Shown: in pieces, positions 13,735 to 24,700 of the stretch
How positions within the stretch are numbered: the stretch's first letter is position 1
Layout of the letters: each line of letters begins with the position of its first letter
NCBI RefSeq assembly: GCF_947507565.1
Contig: NC_089177.1
Coordinates: 1,920,648 to 1,984,647, forward strand
Direction: 5' to 3'
Origin: Oscarella lobularis
Lineage: Eukaryota > Porifera > Homoscleromorpha > Homosclerophorida > Oscarellidae
Length of the DNA stretch: 64,000 nucleotides
Notes under the pieces: model-generated
Told to the model about the DNA's origin: nothing
The model's input: the letters and a program-made list of their open reading frames with translations, nothing else
Databases searched by the model: none
Program-made: the position numbers and the translations under genes

Positions 13735-16700
13735 ATGTCGCATTCGCCGGACATCATTGAACGATCAGATGACTCAATGGACGACGTCGTCGAAGTCCGC
13801 AACGCACGGTCTCGCCTCGCACGAAGACCGCGACGTCATGCAGCGCTCACGGTTGAGGAGAAAAGGTCTGTCTACAACAGCGAAGGAGGAAAAGCGGAGC
13901 GCAACTACCACAGAATGTGTCGCAATGCTACGCAGGGGATAGTTCGCTGTCTTATAGCGGTTCAGTTCAGTTCAGTTCACAGTTTTATTTTAATACGGAA
14001 ATCCTTCAGCACGTGGGCCGATCTTCCAGGAAACCGTATACAGGGGAATGACAGCAAAAGGAGAAAAGAGAAAAATGACAATATTTACAACTATAACTAT
14101 ATAACCTCTAAATCAGTACACAGAGTTTTGATTGAAATAGTTCTTCAGGCCCAATTTAAAGATCGCGGGATCATTACTCCCTCTTATGATTGCCGGAAGC
14201 GAATTCCATAGAGTTTGAGCCCGAAAGAATGGAGAACGACGAAGTGCCTCGGTGCGTGGTCGGATGACGTTGACCCCAGAAGCACTGAGACGAGTGGCGG
14301 CACCGGTGCGCTGAATACGCCCAATTTTCGCCGCGAGAACAGAAGCTGTGGCGGAGTTGCACAAGCAGCGGTAACTCAACATTCCTAGTTGAGTAGCATG
14401 CCTTGTGCGAATTGGATTGAGACGAAATAGATCGAGAAGTGCTGCTACTCCTCCAACAGAGGCCGTAGAATCGTCATAACGCAAACCAGCCAGACAACGG
14501 AGATACCTCTTTTCTATCTGTGCTAAGCGGCTGATTACGCCAGCTGATCCGTCCGCCCAAACGGCAGCCCCGTAGTCAAGGTCCGGTTGAATGACTGAGC
14601 GAACAAACGCTAGTCGAGCTGCGTTGGATAACAGACGATGACATCGGTAAAGAACACCAATTTTTCGGCCAACCTTCCTAATGACGTTGTCCATCTGCGG
14701 TTTCCACGATAGACGACTATCAATCAAAACCCCGAGGTATCTCACGTGAGGTGAAGGCGACAGAATGACATTATTGACCGAAACCGTATAGATCGACGTG
14801 TCTTCAGTATCACGAAACTTGGGAAAAAGCAGAAAAGCCGATTTTTGACCATTGAGAGCCATCAGATTCTCAGAGTACCATGAAGTCACACTATTAATAT
14901 CTTGTTGTAGTTGAGTAACCGCTCCCTCAAAAGTTTCGTTGCTGGAATAAAGACAGGCATCATCTGCGTAAAGGATTAGAGACGATTGAGAAGAGACGAC
15001 CGAGGTGATGTTCCGGGTGAAGAAATTGAATAAAAGAGGACCTAATTTTGAACCTTGAGGCACTCCTCTCCTAACTGGCGACAAGTTCGAAGCAGTAGAG
15101 CCGACCGAGACAAATTGTCGACGATCCAAGAGGTAAGAAGAGAGCCATGCCAGGACCTTTCCCTTCACTCCACACGATGACAGACCTCGGAGAAGTAAAC
15201 TGTGATCGACTGTGTCAAAGGCCTTCTTAACATCAAGAAAGACAGCCGCCGAGCGAAGACCTGCGTCCTTGCCAGACAAAAGATCTTGAGTCAAACAAAC
15301 CATCGCATCTTGAGTTGACCGAGATTTTCGAAAGCCAAATTGGCAGTCAGGAATAAGAAGGTGCTTGTCGAAGTAGCCACATAAAGATTGAAAGACAAAA
15401 TGTTCCAATATTTTTGAGACAATTGGCAGCAACGATACCGGGCGAAAATTCTTGGGATCAAGTCTTGAACCCGATTTGAAAATGGGAACAACCTTGGCAC
15501 ACTTCCACTCATCTGGAAATACCCCAGATTGGAGAGAAGTATTAAAAAGGCTTGCCAATGATGGTGAAATTGCAGACGCTCCCATTTTTAAAAATTTCCC
15601 ATCAATTCCATCATGACCCGAGGCTTTGTTGACGTCAATTCTTCTAAGGAGGTCCGAGACCTCATCTGATGACACTAAGGGGAAGTTGAATAAAATTGAA
15701 GAATTAACGTCATCAGCTTGAGAATGCGTTTCAAGAGAATCTTCTTCTAGTAGGCCACGAGGCCGACGCTCTGAGCTCTGTGACATACCAACTACTGATG
15801 CGAATTGATCACATAATTCACCAGCAGAAGGGAGCTGATCAGACACAACTTTACGTCGTCCCGTGATGCAATTGATGGTAGACCAAAACCGAGCGGGATT
15901 GTGACTAAGAAGTGTCAATTTCTCAATGAAAAAGTTCTCCTTAGCCGCTCGTAAGCGATACTTGATTACATTTCTTTGTTTCTTGTACTTTTCATTGAAA
16001 AACCGCCTTTCCTCCAAAGGGCGCTTTCTAGAAATTGAGGCGGTCGTCACTCTCGGTTGCCTAGTCGCGAGCCGTTTATCGTTCGCCGTGATGATTGAAC
16101 AATTCAGTAGTAACTCGTCGAGCGTTAGCGTCAACGACAGTGTCCGAGTCAACGACAGTCGATTCAAAGACAGTGTCCGAGTCAGCAGTCTGTTTTGGCT
16201 GCTTCTCCTTTCTATCCTAATACCGTACGCATTCAGTTTCGTTCGCTGCGCCTGGGTTAGTCTTCAGTTGCTGAGAATAGACCAACGGATTCACTATCCG
16301 TGGCCGAGTTTGAGTGCAAAGGCAAGTCTAATGAAGTGAGCATTGTTCCAGGAGTCGTATCCGAGCGCTAATCTCGTAGGCCTTCTAACAAAGGTTTTCC
16401 TGTTTGAGCTAATTGCATAACCTAATCACTCTTCTGAGAAACGGAACAGTACATCGCAGTATTCTTACCTTTTCTCTTTGTAGGTCTGGGGATTTGTGAC
16501 AAGTCTCTTCGAATCGCTACTGGTTGCACTCTTCGTATTTGGTTTTGCACCTGCTAAAAGCACGAGTAGTGTCCTTGTTATTGGATCAAGCTGCGGTGTC
16601 TTTCTTGGAACGATAATCTGGCAACTCGACGTTCTACTTCGCAATCGCAAAGAGTGTCACAACGTAGCCGCCAGTGCAAACCGTGGAACATCTCGCGAAC

Positions 16701-19700
16701 TATCAGAACATCCTCTCGTTCAATCGGACTCAGAGGCGACGAAACTGCTTGAAGATGACTCTGGTCCCAACAGCGCAGAGTTTGACAAGCCGTGGAGAAG
16801 GTTCTTTGCGAAGTCAAAAACTCAGGAAACGGCAATGAGTACTGCTTTTGTACTGGAAGTTCTCTCTATTGCTTTCATCATTGTTGTCATCGTACATATG
16901 GTTAATTCGGACTCTTCTCGGACACCGAAGTTATGGAAGGCACCTTGTTTTATTCCCGCAATTCTCGTCTTCCTGTCAATTGTCTGGTGTCCTCCCGTAC
17001 AGAAGTATCTCAGCAATCCGGTTAAGTATGAACGGCTAGTCACAAGCGCGAGGTGGAAAGCGGGCGTTCTGAACGGACTTTGGCGTCTTATTTTCATTCC
17101 CGCTTTTTCGTTCGCGGTAGTGAACATGATGACGACGTTAGACAAAGAAAATGAAAGACTCAGCTATTTCAAGGCTCACAATCTGTTCAAGGGAATTCGA
17201 CACATTACAGGCGATTGGAACTACTTAGCTCCTTTTCTTGTCAACGTCTTCAGCACCTTCGGGGCTTATCTCTTTGCTTGGTTGGCATACGCACTAAAAA
17301 TGCACCTTGTTGGCTTCGTTGGGCCCGTACTCCTATCGACTCCCATATCAATTATTCTCGTTGTCACGCTGTGTGGATGTAAACATGTCAACTTTCCTCT
17401 GTCGTGTCCAGAAATCAGCGGATATCTGATAACGTCTGTCATACTTCTTTGGGTTGTTCAATCCATCTACTTGCTTGTCCACGTCTATCGATTCAAAACA
17501 GTAGCACTGATGCGCGAGGAAGATCTTTTCCTTTATTCTTACTACAACGGGCCTTTCATTGAGCAAAGTCTCCTACTCAATCGAAATGTTGGACTCGATT
17601 GCAGGAGCAGGAAGCTTGCCGATCCGGTGAGGAAAAGCCGTGAAGCGCGCGTTTTCATCTGTACGACGATGTATCGCGAATCGATTGAGGAGCAGCGTCA
17701 GTTGCTTCATTCGATCTATGCAATTGTGAAATGTCTGCGAATGACGCCGGCACATAAAATACGACATCATTTTGAATCGCACATCTATTTTGACGACGGC
17801 GCTAACGGCATGTATCCAAGTCGATACGCCTACCAGCTAATGAGCCTCGTCGAGGAGACCCTGCACGGAAAGTTGAATGAGATGGAAAAATATGAAACTC
17901 CCTATGGAATTCAATTGCATTGGATGCTTGGTGGCGACTTTCCCTTTTATCTTCACCTCAAAGATCCTAGAAAGTATAAGAAAGGGAAAAGGTGGAGCCA
18001 GGTCATGTACATGTCGTACATCCTTAATTATCGTCAAAACCAAGACGACCTCGATGAAGACAACACATTTATTCTTACGACAGACGGAGACGTTATCTTC
18101 ACGCCAGAGTCCGTTGAAATTCTTATTGATCGACTGCTGAGAGATCATCAAGTTGGCGCCGTCTGCGGTCGAACTCATCCGGTCGGCAATAGCCCCATTG
18201 TGTGGTAAGCAAGGAAAAGTCTTCACATAATCTAAATTTAATTTAATAGGTATCAAAAATTCGAATACGCCTTAGGTCACTGGTTTCTTAAAGTCGTTGA
18301 GCACGTACTGGGCTCGGTTACGTGTTGCCCGGGTTGCTTTAGCCTTCTTCGCCTTCGAGCAGTTCGTTCCGTTCTACCCGATTACAGCGGCCGGGTCAAG
18401 CACGGTGTCGACTTTCTCAAGAAAGACATGGGCGAGGATCGTTGGCTTTGCTCGCTCATGATCTACGCCGGGTGGCGACTCGAATACGCCGCAGCCGCCG
18501 ACTGCGAGACTCACTGCCCTGAAGAATTCGAAGAATTCTACAAGCAGCGTCGCCGTTGGATACCGTCGACGATAGCAAACTTGAGCGAGTTGTGCGCTCG
18601 AGGAATTCGTTTTCCAGTAAACATTGACTCCGTCTCATATCTCTTTTTGTTCTACGAGGTGGCCCTGCTTTTCTCAACGATCATCGGTCCCGGTACGGTG
18701 GTCCTCATAATGGCGGCAGGACTCCAGTACGCTTTTTCTCCGTCTTTCCATACGCTCTGGCTTTTTAACGCAAGTCTCGTACTCATCGTTTTTCTATGTA
18801 TATTCTATGGTTACGTCAATGTCCGTTGCGACGAAAAGACGAAGATTCAAGTCAGTAAGGTATGGACAATTGTGTTTGCTTTCGTGATGGCTGCCGTTAC
18901 TGTGGGCATCGCTGTTCAACTGATTGTCGGATTTAAGATTAGGGAGAGAGTGCAGACGACAGCGGCACCCCTGAGAATCATTCCACCTGGAAATTCGGCT
19001 CCTCATCGCAATAAGACGACTCCAACAACGCCAACAACGCCAACAACGCCAACAACGCTCTCACCAAGCTTTACGTTTCTCGAGGTTCCGATTAGCGCAT
19101 GGTATTTCGGTGCGCTAGCTGGCGTGTACGTCGCCGCTGCCTTACTGCATCCCTTTGAATTTCGCTGCATCGTACACGGTTTGTGGTATTTGTTCTGTCT
19201 GCCCTCTGGCTACGTTCTTCTGATTATATACTCTGTTTGTAATTTAAACAATCAGTCTTGGGGCACACGCGAAGGGACGACTGTTGCGTCTAAGGGAGAG
19301 ACGCTGACTGCCATATTTCGAAGTTGGTGGAATTGGGCTAAAGAGACACTGGATTGCTGCGGCTGTTGCAAAAAACCAACAGTTGACAGTCCCAACAGCG
19401 AAGAAGTCGGTGAAGTGGCCGTAAATGAGAATCCTGATGAGGGCGATGGCGATGAAAATGACGCCGATTGTCTCAGTCTTCATGGTGGCAGAGCAAAGCG
19501 AGAGTACAACAGAGACGTTGAAAGCATCGAGGCATTTCTCGAAAGAATTTCGGTACAGAGATACCAAAAGCGAAACGTACACGTACACTGTACATGTATA
19601 ACCAACCAGTCATATGCCTACCACTAAAATTCGTTTTGGCCTTGTAGATACGTAGTACATGCTATATGGGTTGTATAAGCTGTAGACTTAGCTTGTTTTT

Positions 19701-20709
19701 TATTTTTAGCTTGAAAGGCATGCCAGAATTTTCTGGCGTCACGGATATGACGACACTTCGTTTCTTATTGATGTTGATGAAAACGTAAGTTGATTATGTA
19801 CTGCATTTTCGCTAGCAGTAGCATGTTTGTAGGAGCTACGTCGCATTGGCATTTCTGCACGAGGTCATCGAGAAAGAATTCTCGATCAGATAAGAAGACT
19901 TCCGGATCTAGTCGAAGCGCCTGTGATTCCGGTACGTTACACTTAGAGGTATATATATTATCTAAGTTCTATTGTTTAGAAAGGAGTTCAAGAGTGGTTG
20001 ACATCGCTCCATTTGGAAGAATACGTCGATGTTTTTGCTCAGGCTGGGTACGAAAAAGAAAGCGACGTTCTGAATCTTCCCTTTCTCAGTAATGAAGACT
20101 TCCCCGAGGATATCACAAAAAGAGGGCATTTGAAGAAACTGCTTCATGGCTTGAAAAGAATCAAATTTCCAAGCGCTGTTGACAAAAGTATCGAAAGAGC
20201 AGCAAACGAATATGACGATGTGGTGCTTAGCGAACTGAATGAAGAAGAGAGCGAATTTTGGGAGAATTTGAAACAGTCCAAACTTGGAACTGAGCCAGAA
20301 GTTTATGACCAGGTGAGTTATACTATAATCAAACAAAAGCATTGGGTATAGTTGTTTCTTTATGTAGAAAGATAAGCTGAAATTGGACCAACTTCGCAAC
20401 TACTGGATGATTCTTTTCCTCGTTGTCAACACAATATGGATTCTTCTCATTGCTCTTCTTCAAAATCGTCCGATGTTGAATGTGCTGGGCATAAACGTAC
20501 TCGCTCTTGCATTTCTCATCGTCTACGGCTTCGTTATTGCCGTTCAGTTTCTGGCGTGTCTTTGGCATCGAGTCGAGACAGCCATTCACTACCTTGCTCG
20601 TCGTCGTCTCGACATGGCCAATCGCTTCAGTCATCTGATGGATGACGAAGACGTCGACATGATGACAGATGCGGAGGAAGCGAAGGGCGTCGTGTCGGAA
20701 TATGTCTAA
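13735..20709 (+). CDS. CHS: Chitin synthase with tandem SAM domains, copy 1; exon 1 split by a LINE (probably disrupted)
   Basis: Membrane GT2 enzyme that polymerises UDP-GlcNAc into chitin. Exons: 13735-13961 plus 16045-16321 (one exon split by the insertion), 16484-18204, 18250-19552, 19710-19784, 19833-19931, 19980-20312, 20368-20709. Leaving out the element and one target-duplication copy, the exon is 504 nt and in frame; the remaining exons are open to the stop, about 1458 codons in all. Catalytic features are intact: CTTMYRES, TTDGDV, a GRTHPVG...YQKFEY block, EDRW (18434-18445) and QRRRW (18545-18559). Multiple N- and C-terminal membrane helices flank the catalytic core; two SAM domains precede the last two helices. 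Intron 1 uses a GC donor (AAG|GCAAGT), shared with copy 2. As it stands, translation from 13735 runs into the element and stops after 158 codons. The intact downstream frames suggest a recent or polymorphic insertion. Confidence 0.88.
13957..13961. repeat. Target site duplication, left copy
   Basis: gcggt directly before the LINE; the identical 5 bp recur at 16040-16044. The uninterrupted paralogue (around 21890-21905) shows where the empty site falls. Confidence 0.8.
13962..16039 (-). mobile_element. 5'-truncated non-LTR retrotransposon (CR1/L2-like LINE)
   Basis: 2078 bp element inserted antisense into chitin synthase exon 1 and bounded by a perfect 5 bp duplication. Its 3' end (left in this orientation) has an AATAAA-like stretch and then a short tandem array of a TGAAC-type pentamer (13961-13980). 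Such microsatellite-like ends, rather than poly(A), are known from CR1/L2-type elements. It carries one long reverse transcriptase frame but no endonuclease, so it is truncated at the 5' end and cannot move on its own. The clean duplication and open frame argue for a young insertion. The clade is inferred from motifs. Confidence 0.92.
14113..16039 (-). CDS. LINE reverse transcriptase fragment
   Basis: About 641 codons open from the truncated 5' edge of the element to a stop at 14113-14115. Fingers and palm motifs are plain: QFGFRKSRST, FLDVKKAFDTVDH, RGVPQGSKLGPLLF and the catalytic LYADDACLY (YADD at about 14958-14969). A thumb-like region and a conserved C-terminal region with a YLGVLID motif follow. 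The N-terminal apurinic-like endonuclease is missing. The frame happens to stay open beyond 16039 into host sequence (to 16167), but those residues are antisense chitin synthase and not part of the element. No internal stop interrupts the domain, so degradation is slight. Confidence 0.9.
16040..16044. repeat. Target site duplication, right copy
   Basis: gcggt directly after the element; matches 13957-13961. The host reading frame resumes here as gcg gtc gtc. Confidence 0.8.
19022..19057 (+). repeat. 9-bp tandem repeat in chitin synthase 1
   Basis: Four exact copies of ccaacaacg encode a TPT repeat in an extracellular-type linker between two C-terminal membrane segments. Copy 2 has a different Thr-rich linker at the same place (about 24830-24890). 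Confidence 0.85.
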
Positions 20710-20779
20710 ATGAGTAAGAGTGGTTTCATCCGAATTGAATTAGCCGTGTTTCGTGTGTTTTTGTTCCTTTGTTCTGTTG

Positions 20780-20975
20780 GGTTTGTCTTCCTTTCTAGCC
20801 ACGTGATTTTTTCTTACTCCCGGATCCTTGTTCCTTCGCCCAGGCGTTCCCACCCTTTCCCAGCCGTCCCAACCCGTCTGACAGAAGCAAGCCTTGTCCT
20901 AGAGCGTCAAGAGAGGTGAGATGTTACTTTGAATTCCGTCTTCTATAGAACGGCAACTCAAATTTTGACAGTTAC
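20780..20975 (+). repeat. Diverged duplicate block: exon-like CACGTG segment plus donor-adjacent stem-loop, copy a
   Basis: Starts with an acceptor-like tttctag, then CACGTGATTTTT and CCCGGATCCTTGT, ends at a GTGAGA donor, then carries a conserved stretch with the inverted pair CCGT...ACGG. The same order occurs at 26575-26705; only the donor and stem-loop part recurs at 26805-26885. It could be a duplicated leader exon with intron start, or a small structured RNA. Confidence 0.5.
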
Positions 20976-21158
20976 CTACTGTACTGATTCCCCTAACTGT
21001 TCGTTTTTCGTGTACAGTACACGAGCGTTTGCTCCGAAACGAGCCGTTTCTGATGCTCTAAAGAGGTAGAGACCTAAGCCGTCCTCTTTCGTAGGAGTGA
21101 GAAACGCGCTTACGTGCCTCTAGGAAGCCCCTCCAACGACAAACTTGCTGCCTGTGAC

Positions 21159-21192
21159 CATAGATAATAATCTATCTAATGGTTTATCTATG
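21159..21192. repeat. Short perfect hairpin
   Basis: catagataa (21159-21167) pairs with ttatctatg (21184-21192). It sits between weak 10 bp inverted copies of gtagagacct (21066-21075 and 21282-21291), so the 226 bp segment could be a decayed MITE-like element. Confidence 0.4.
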
Positions 21193-21702
21193 CTGTGACT
21201 GACAACTTTGACTATCTAAACAAAGAGCGCGCTGCGTAGGTCCTCTAGCCTCTGTCCAGACCTCGCCTTTGTATAGAGGGGAGGTCTCTACGTAAGTTGG
21301 CGAAGCGTCTCAGCGTCCTAATTAAGTTTCTAACCTCGTGGGATTGACTATCTTCTGCTTTTTAGAGACTTGTGAATGCTGTGAAGCCAGCCATCTTTTT
21401 GGTATTTCAATTTTTTCTGCTAGGCTCGGGCTTAATTCAAACGAACGTACGACGGTACATTTTCTATAGTTTGGAGTGAAAAAGCGAGGGATTGCTTTCA
21501 TTATGATGCGAGCGTCAGATCAAAAAACACAATTGCCTGCTAGCTCGGACAGTTGTCCATGCACAACTTGAAGCTTGAAGCGGCAGTGAGAGAGAAGAAG
21601 AAGAGAAACTGTTTTGGAAATTTCGTCACGAGACCGAAAGGTGATCACGTGCTTCTTTCCGCATTAGAGGCAGGTTCTGCGATTGAACTTTCTCACCTCG
21701 CC

Positions 21703-24700
21703 ATGTCGCACTCGCCGGTCATTGTCGAGGAATTAGAGGACAATGCGACGCCCCGCGCAGAAAAGCCACGGCGTTATACGCTCACGGTTGAGGAAGAAAG
21801 ATCGGTGTACAACAGCGAAGAAATGAAAGCCGAACGCGACTGCAACAGAATGTGTCTTGTCGCCACACAATGGATTGTTCGCTGTCTATTAGGCGTCGTT
21901 ACTCTTGGCTGCCTTGTCGCGAGCCGCGTATCGTTTACCGTAATGGTTAAGCAGTTTAGCGGCAATGGGTCGAACGCTAACGTCAGCAGCAGTGATTCAA
22001 AGGAGAGCCAATTTTGGCTGCTTCTTTTTGCTATTCTCGTACCGCATGCATTCAGTTTTGTTCGCTGCGTCTGGATTGGTCTTCAGCTTCTGAGAATAAA
22101 CCAACAAACTTACTACCCGTGGCCGAGTACGGGTGCAAAGGCAAGTCAAAAAGAGTTCGGGTTCCTCTTCGTACCCCTCCCTATACATGATGTATACCTA
22201 TAATTCTATCACGTGCTCGCGCAAGTTACGTTAGACGCGTAACGTTTGCCAAAGGGCTTTGTATAGTTTTTTACTTAGCTTCTTGCTTACCTTTTTCTCG
22301 TTGTAGGTCTGGGGTTTCGTGACGAGTCTATCCGAATCATTACTTGTTGCCGTTTTTGTCTTTGGTTTTGCACCGAAAGCGACGGCGAGTAGCGCCCTCG
22401 TCATTACGTCAAGCTGCGGTGTTTTTCTGGGCGCAATAGTCTGGCGACTCTACGTTTTATTTCGCAGCAATAAGAATCGTAACGGATGCGCTGGTGGGGT
22501 ATCGCGCAACCGAGAAGAAACGTTCAACGTTCAATCTGACGTCACCGACTCAGCGGCTACAAAGCTGCTTGACGATGGCACTGATATGAGCAAAGCAGAG
22601 TCGGGCCATCCGTTTAGGAGATATTTCGCCAAGCCAAAAATTCAAAAACTGGCAATGATAACTGCTTTGGTACTGGAACTTTTCTCTATTGCTTTCATCA
22701 TTCTCGATATGGTTCATTTGAAATCGTCTAAGACACCGAAGTTACTGGTGGTACCTTGTTTTATACCCGGAATCCTCGTCTGCCTGTCCATTGTCTGGTG
22801 TCCTCCCGTACAGAAATATCTCAACACCCCAGCCAAGCATGACCGGCTAGTTACAAGCGCGAGATGGAAAGCGGGCGTTCTAAATGGATTTTGGCGTCTT
22901 CTTTTTGTTCCCGTTTTCGCATTTGCGGCAACAACCGTCCTGGCATTAGACGAAACGACAAGTTTCAACGCTCTCAAGCTGCTCAAGGGAATTCGACACA
23001 TTACTGGCGATTGGAACTACTTAGGTCCATTTCTTGTCAACGTCTTCAGTACCTTTGGGGCATATCTCTCAGTCTGGTTGGCATACACACTGAAAATGCA
23101 CATTGCAGCCTTTATCGTGCCCCTATTACTATCGACTCCTATATCGGTCATTCTTGTCGTTACCCTGTGCGAAAAAGAACAAACCAACATTCCTTTTCTA
23201 GCTCTGTCTTGTGCAGAGAAAGACGGTTATCTGATACCTGCCGTCATCGCTCTTTGGATTGTTCAATCTATCTACTTGCTCGTTCACGTTTATCGATTCA
23301 AAACAATATCTCTGATGCGCGAGGAAGATCTTTTTCTTCACTCTTACTACAGCGCACCTTTCATCGAACAAAGTCTCCTACTCAATCGAAACATTGGAAT
23401 GGATGAGAAGAAGCCGGTAGAACAAAGCCGTGAAGCGCGCGTTTTCATCTGCACGACAATGTATCGCGAATCGCTAGAAGAACAGCGTCTATTGCTTAGT
23501 TCCATCTACGCAATTGCAAAATCTCGTCGAATGACGCCAGAAGATAAAAACCGTCGCCTCTTCGAATCGCACATCTTTTTTGACAACGGTGCAAACGGTA
23601 TGCATCCAAGTCGATACGCCTACCAGCTAATGAGTCTCGTCGAGGAGACACTTCACGGCAAGATGAATGAAGTGGAAAAATGCGAAACTCCTTATGGAAT
23701 TCAATTGCATTGGATGCTAGGGGGCGATTTTCCCTTTTATCTTCACCTCAAAGATCCTAATAAGTATAAGAAGAAGAAGCGCTGGAGCCAGGTCATGTAT
23801 ATGTCGTACATTCTCGATCATCGCAAAAATCGAGATAATCTAGACGAGAACAACACCTTCATTCTGACGACCGACGCAGACGTCGACTTCACGCCGGATT
23901 CCGTTGATATTCTTATTGATCGATTGCTGAGAGATTATCGAATCGGCGCAGTCTGCGGTCGAACGCATCCAATAGGCGACAGCCCCATTGTGTGGTAAGC
24001 GAAAACGAAAACGAAAAGGCTCTTTCTAACTCCATCTTCTTTTTTTCATCAGGTATCAAAAATTCGAATATGCTATAGGCCACTGGTTTCTTAAAGTCGC
24101 TGAGCACGTACTCGGTTCGGTTACGTGTTGTCCGGGTTGCTTCAGCCTTCTTCGCCTTCGAGCAGTTCGTTCCGCTCTTCCTGACTACAGCGGCCGCGTC
24201 GAACACGGCCTAGACTTTCTCAAACAGGACATGGGCGAGGATCGTTGGCTTTGCTCTCTCATGATCTACGCCGGGTGGCGACTTGAATACGCCGCGGCCG
24301 CCGACTGCAGGACACACTGCCCCGAAGAATTCGAAGAATTCTACAAGCAGCGTCGCCGTTGGATACCGTCGACGATAGCAAACTTGGGCGAGTTGTGCGC
24401 TCGAGGCATCCGTTTTCCGGTAAACATTGACTCCGTCTCGTATCTTTTTTTGTTCTACGAGGTAGCACTATTTTTCTCAACGATCGTCAGTCCCGGTACG
24501 GTTATCCTCATCATGGCGGCAGGGCTCGAGTACGCCTTTTCTCCGTCGTTTAGCACGCTCTCGATTTTTAACACAAGTCTTGTATTCATCGTTCTTCTCT
24601 GTATTTTCTATGGTTACGTCAATGTCCGTTGCGACGAAAAGACGAAGATGCAGGTCAGCAAGATATTGACGATTGTGTTCGCCTTCGTGATGGCTGCCGT

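Larger units (their letters stand above)
20710..21702. other. Spacer between the two chitin synthases
   Basis: About 1 kb without a convincing coding frame. It contains an exon-like block with CACGTG (20800-20805) ending in a splice donor (agagag|gtgaga, about 20918) followed by a conserved stem-loop, and a hairpin within a short inverted-repeat segment (21066-21291). The block is probably leader sequence of copy 2 or 3' flank of copy 1. An in-frame ATG at 21559 lies upstream of the conserved chitin synthase start. Confidence 0.55.

Noticed and set aside
16040-16167. N-terminal extension of the reverse transcriptase frame
   Set aside because: These bases are antisense chitin synthase beyond the target duplication; the overlap is accidental.
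21553-21702. Upstream starts for chitin synthase 2 (TTG 21553, ATG 21559)
   Set aside because: The added residues have no match in copy 1, while ATG 21703 is conserved in both copies.
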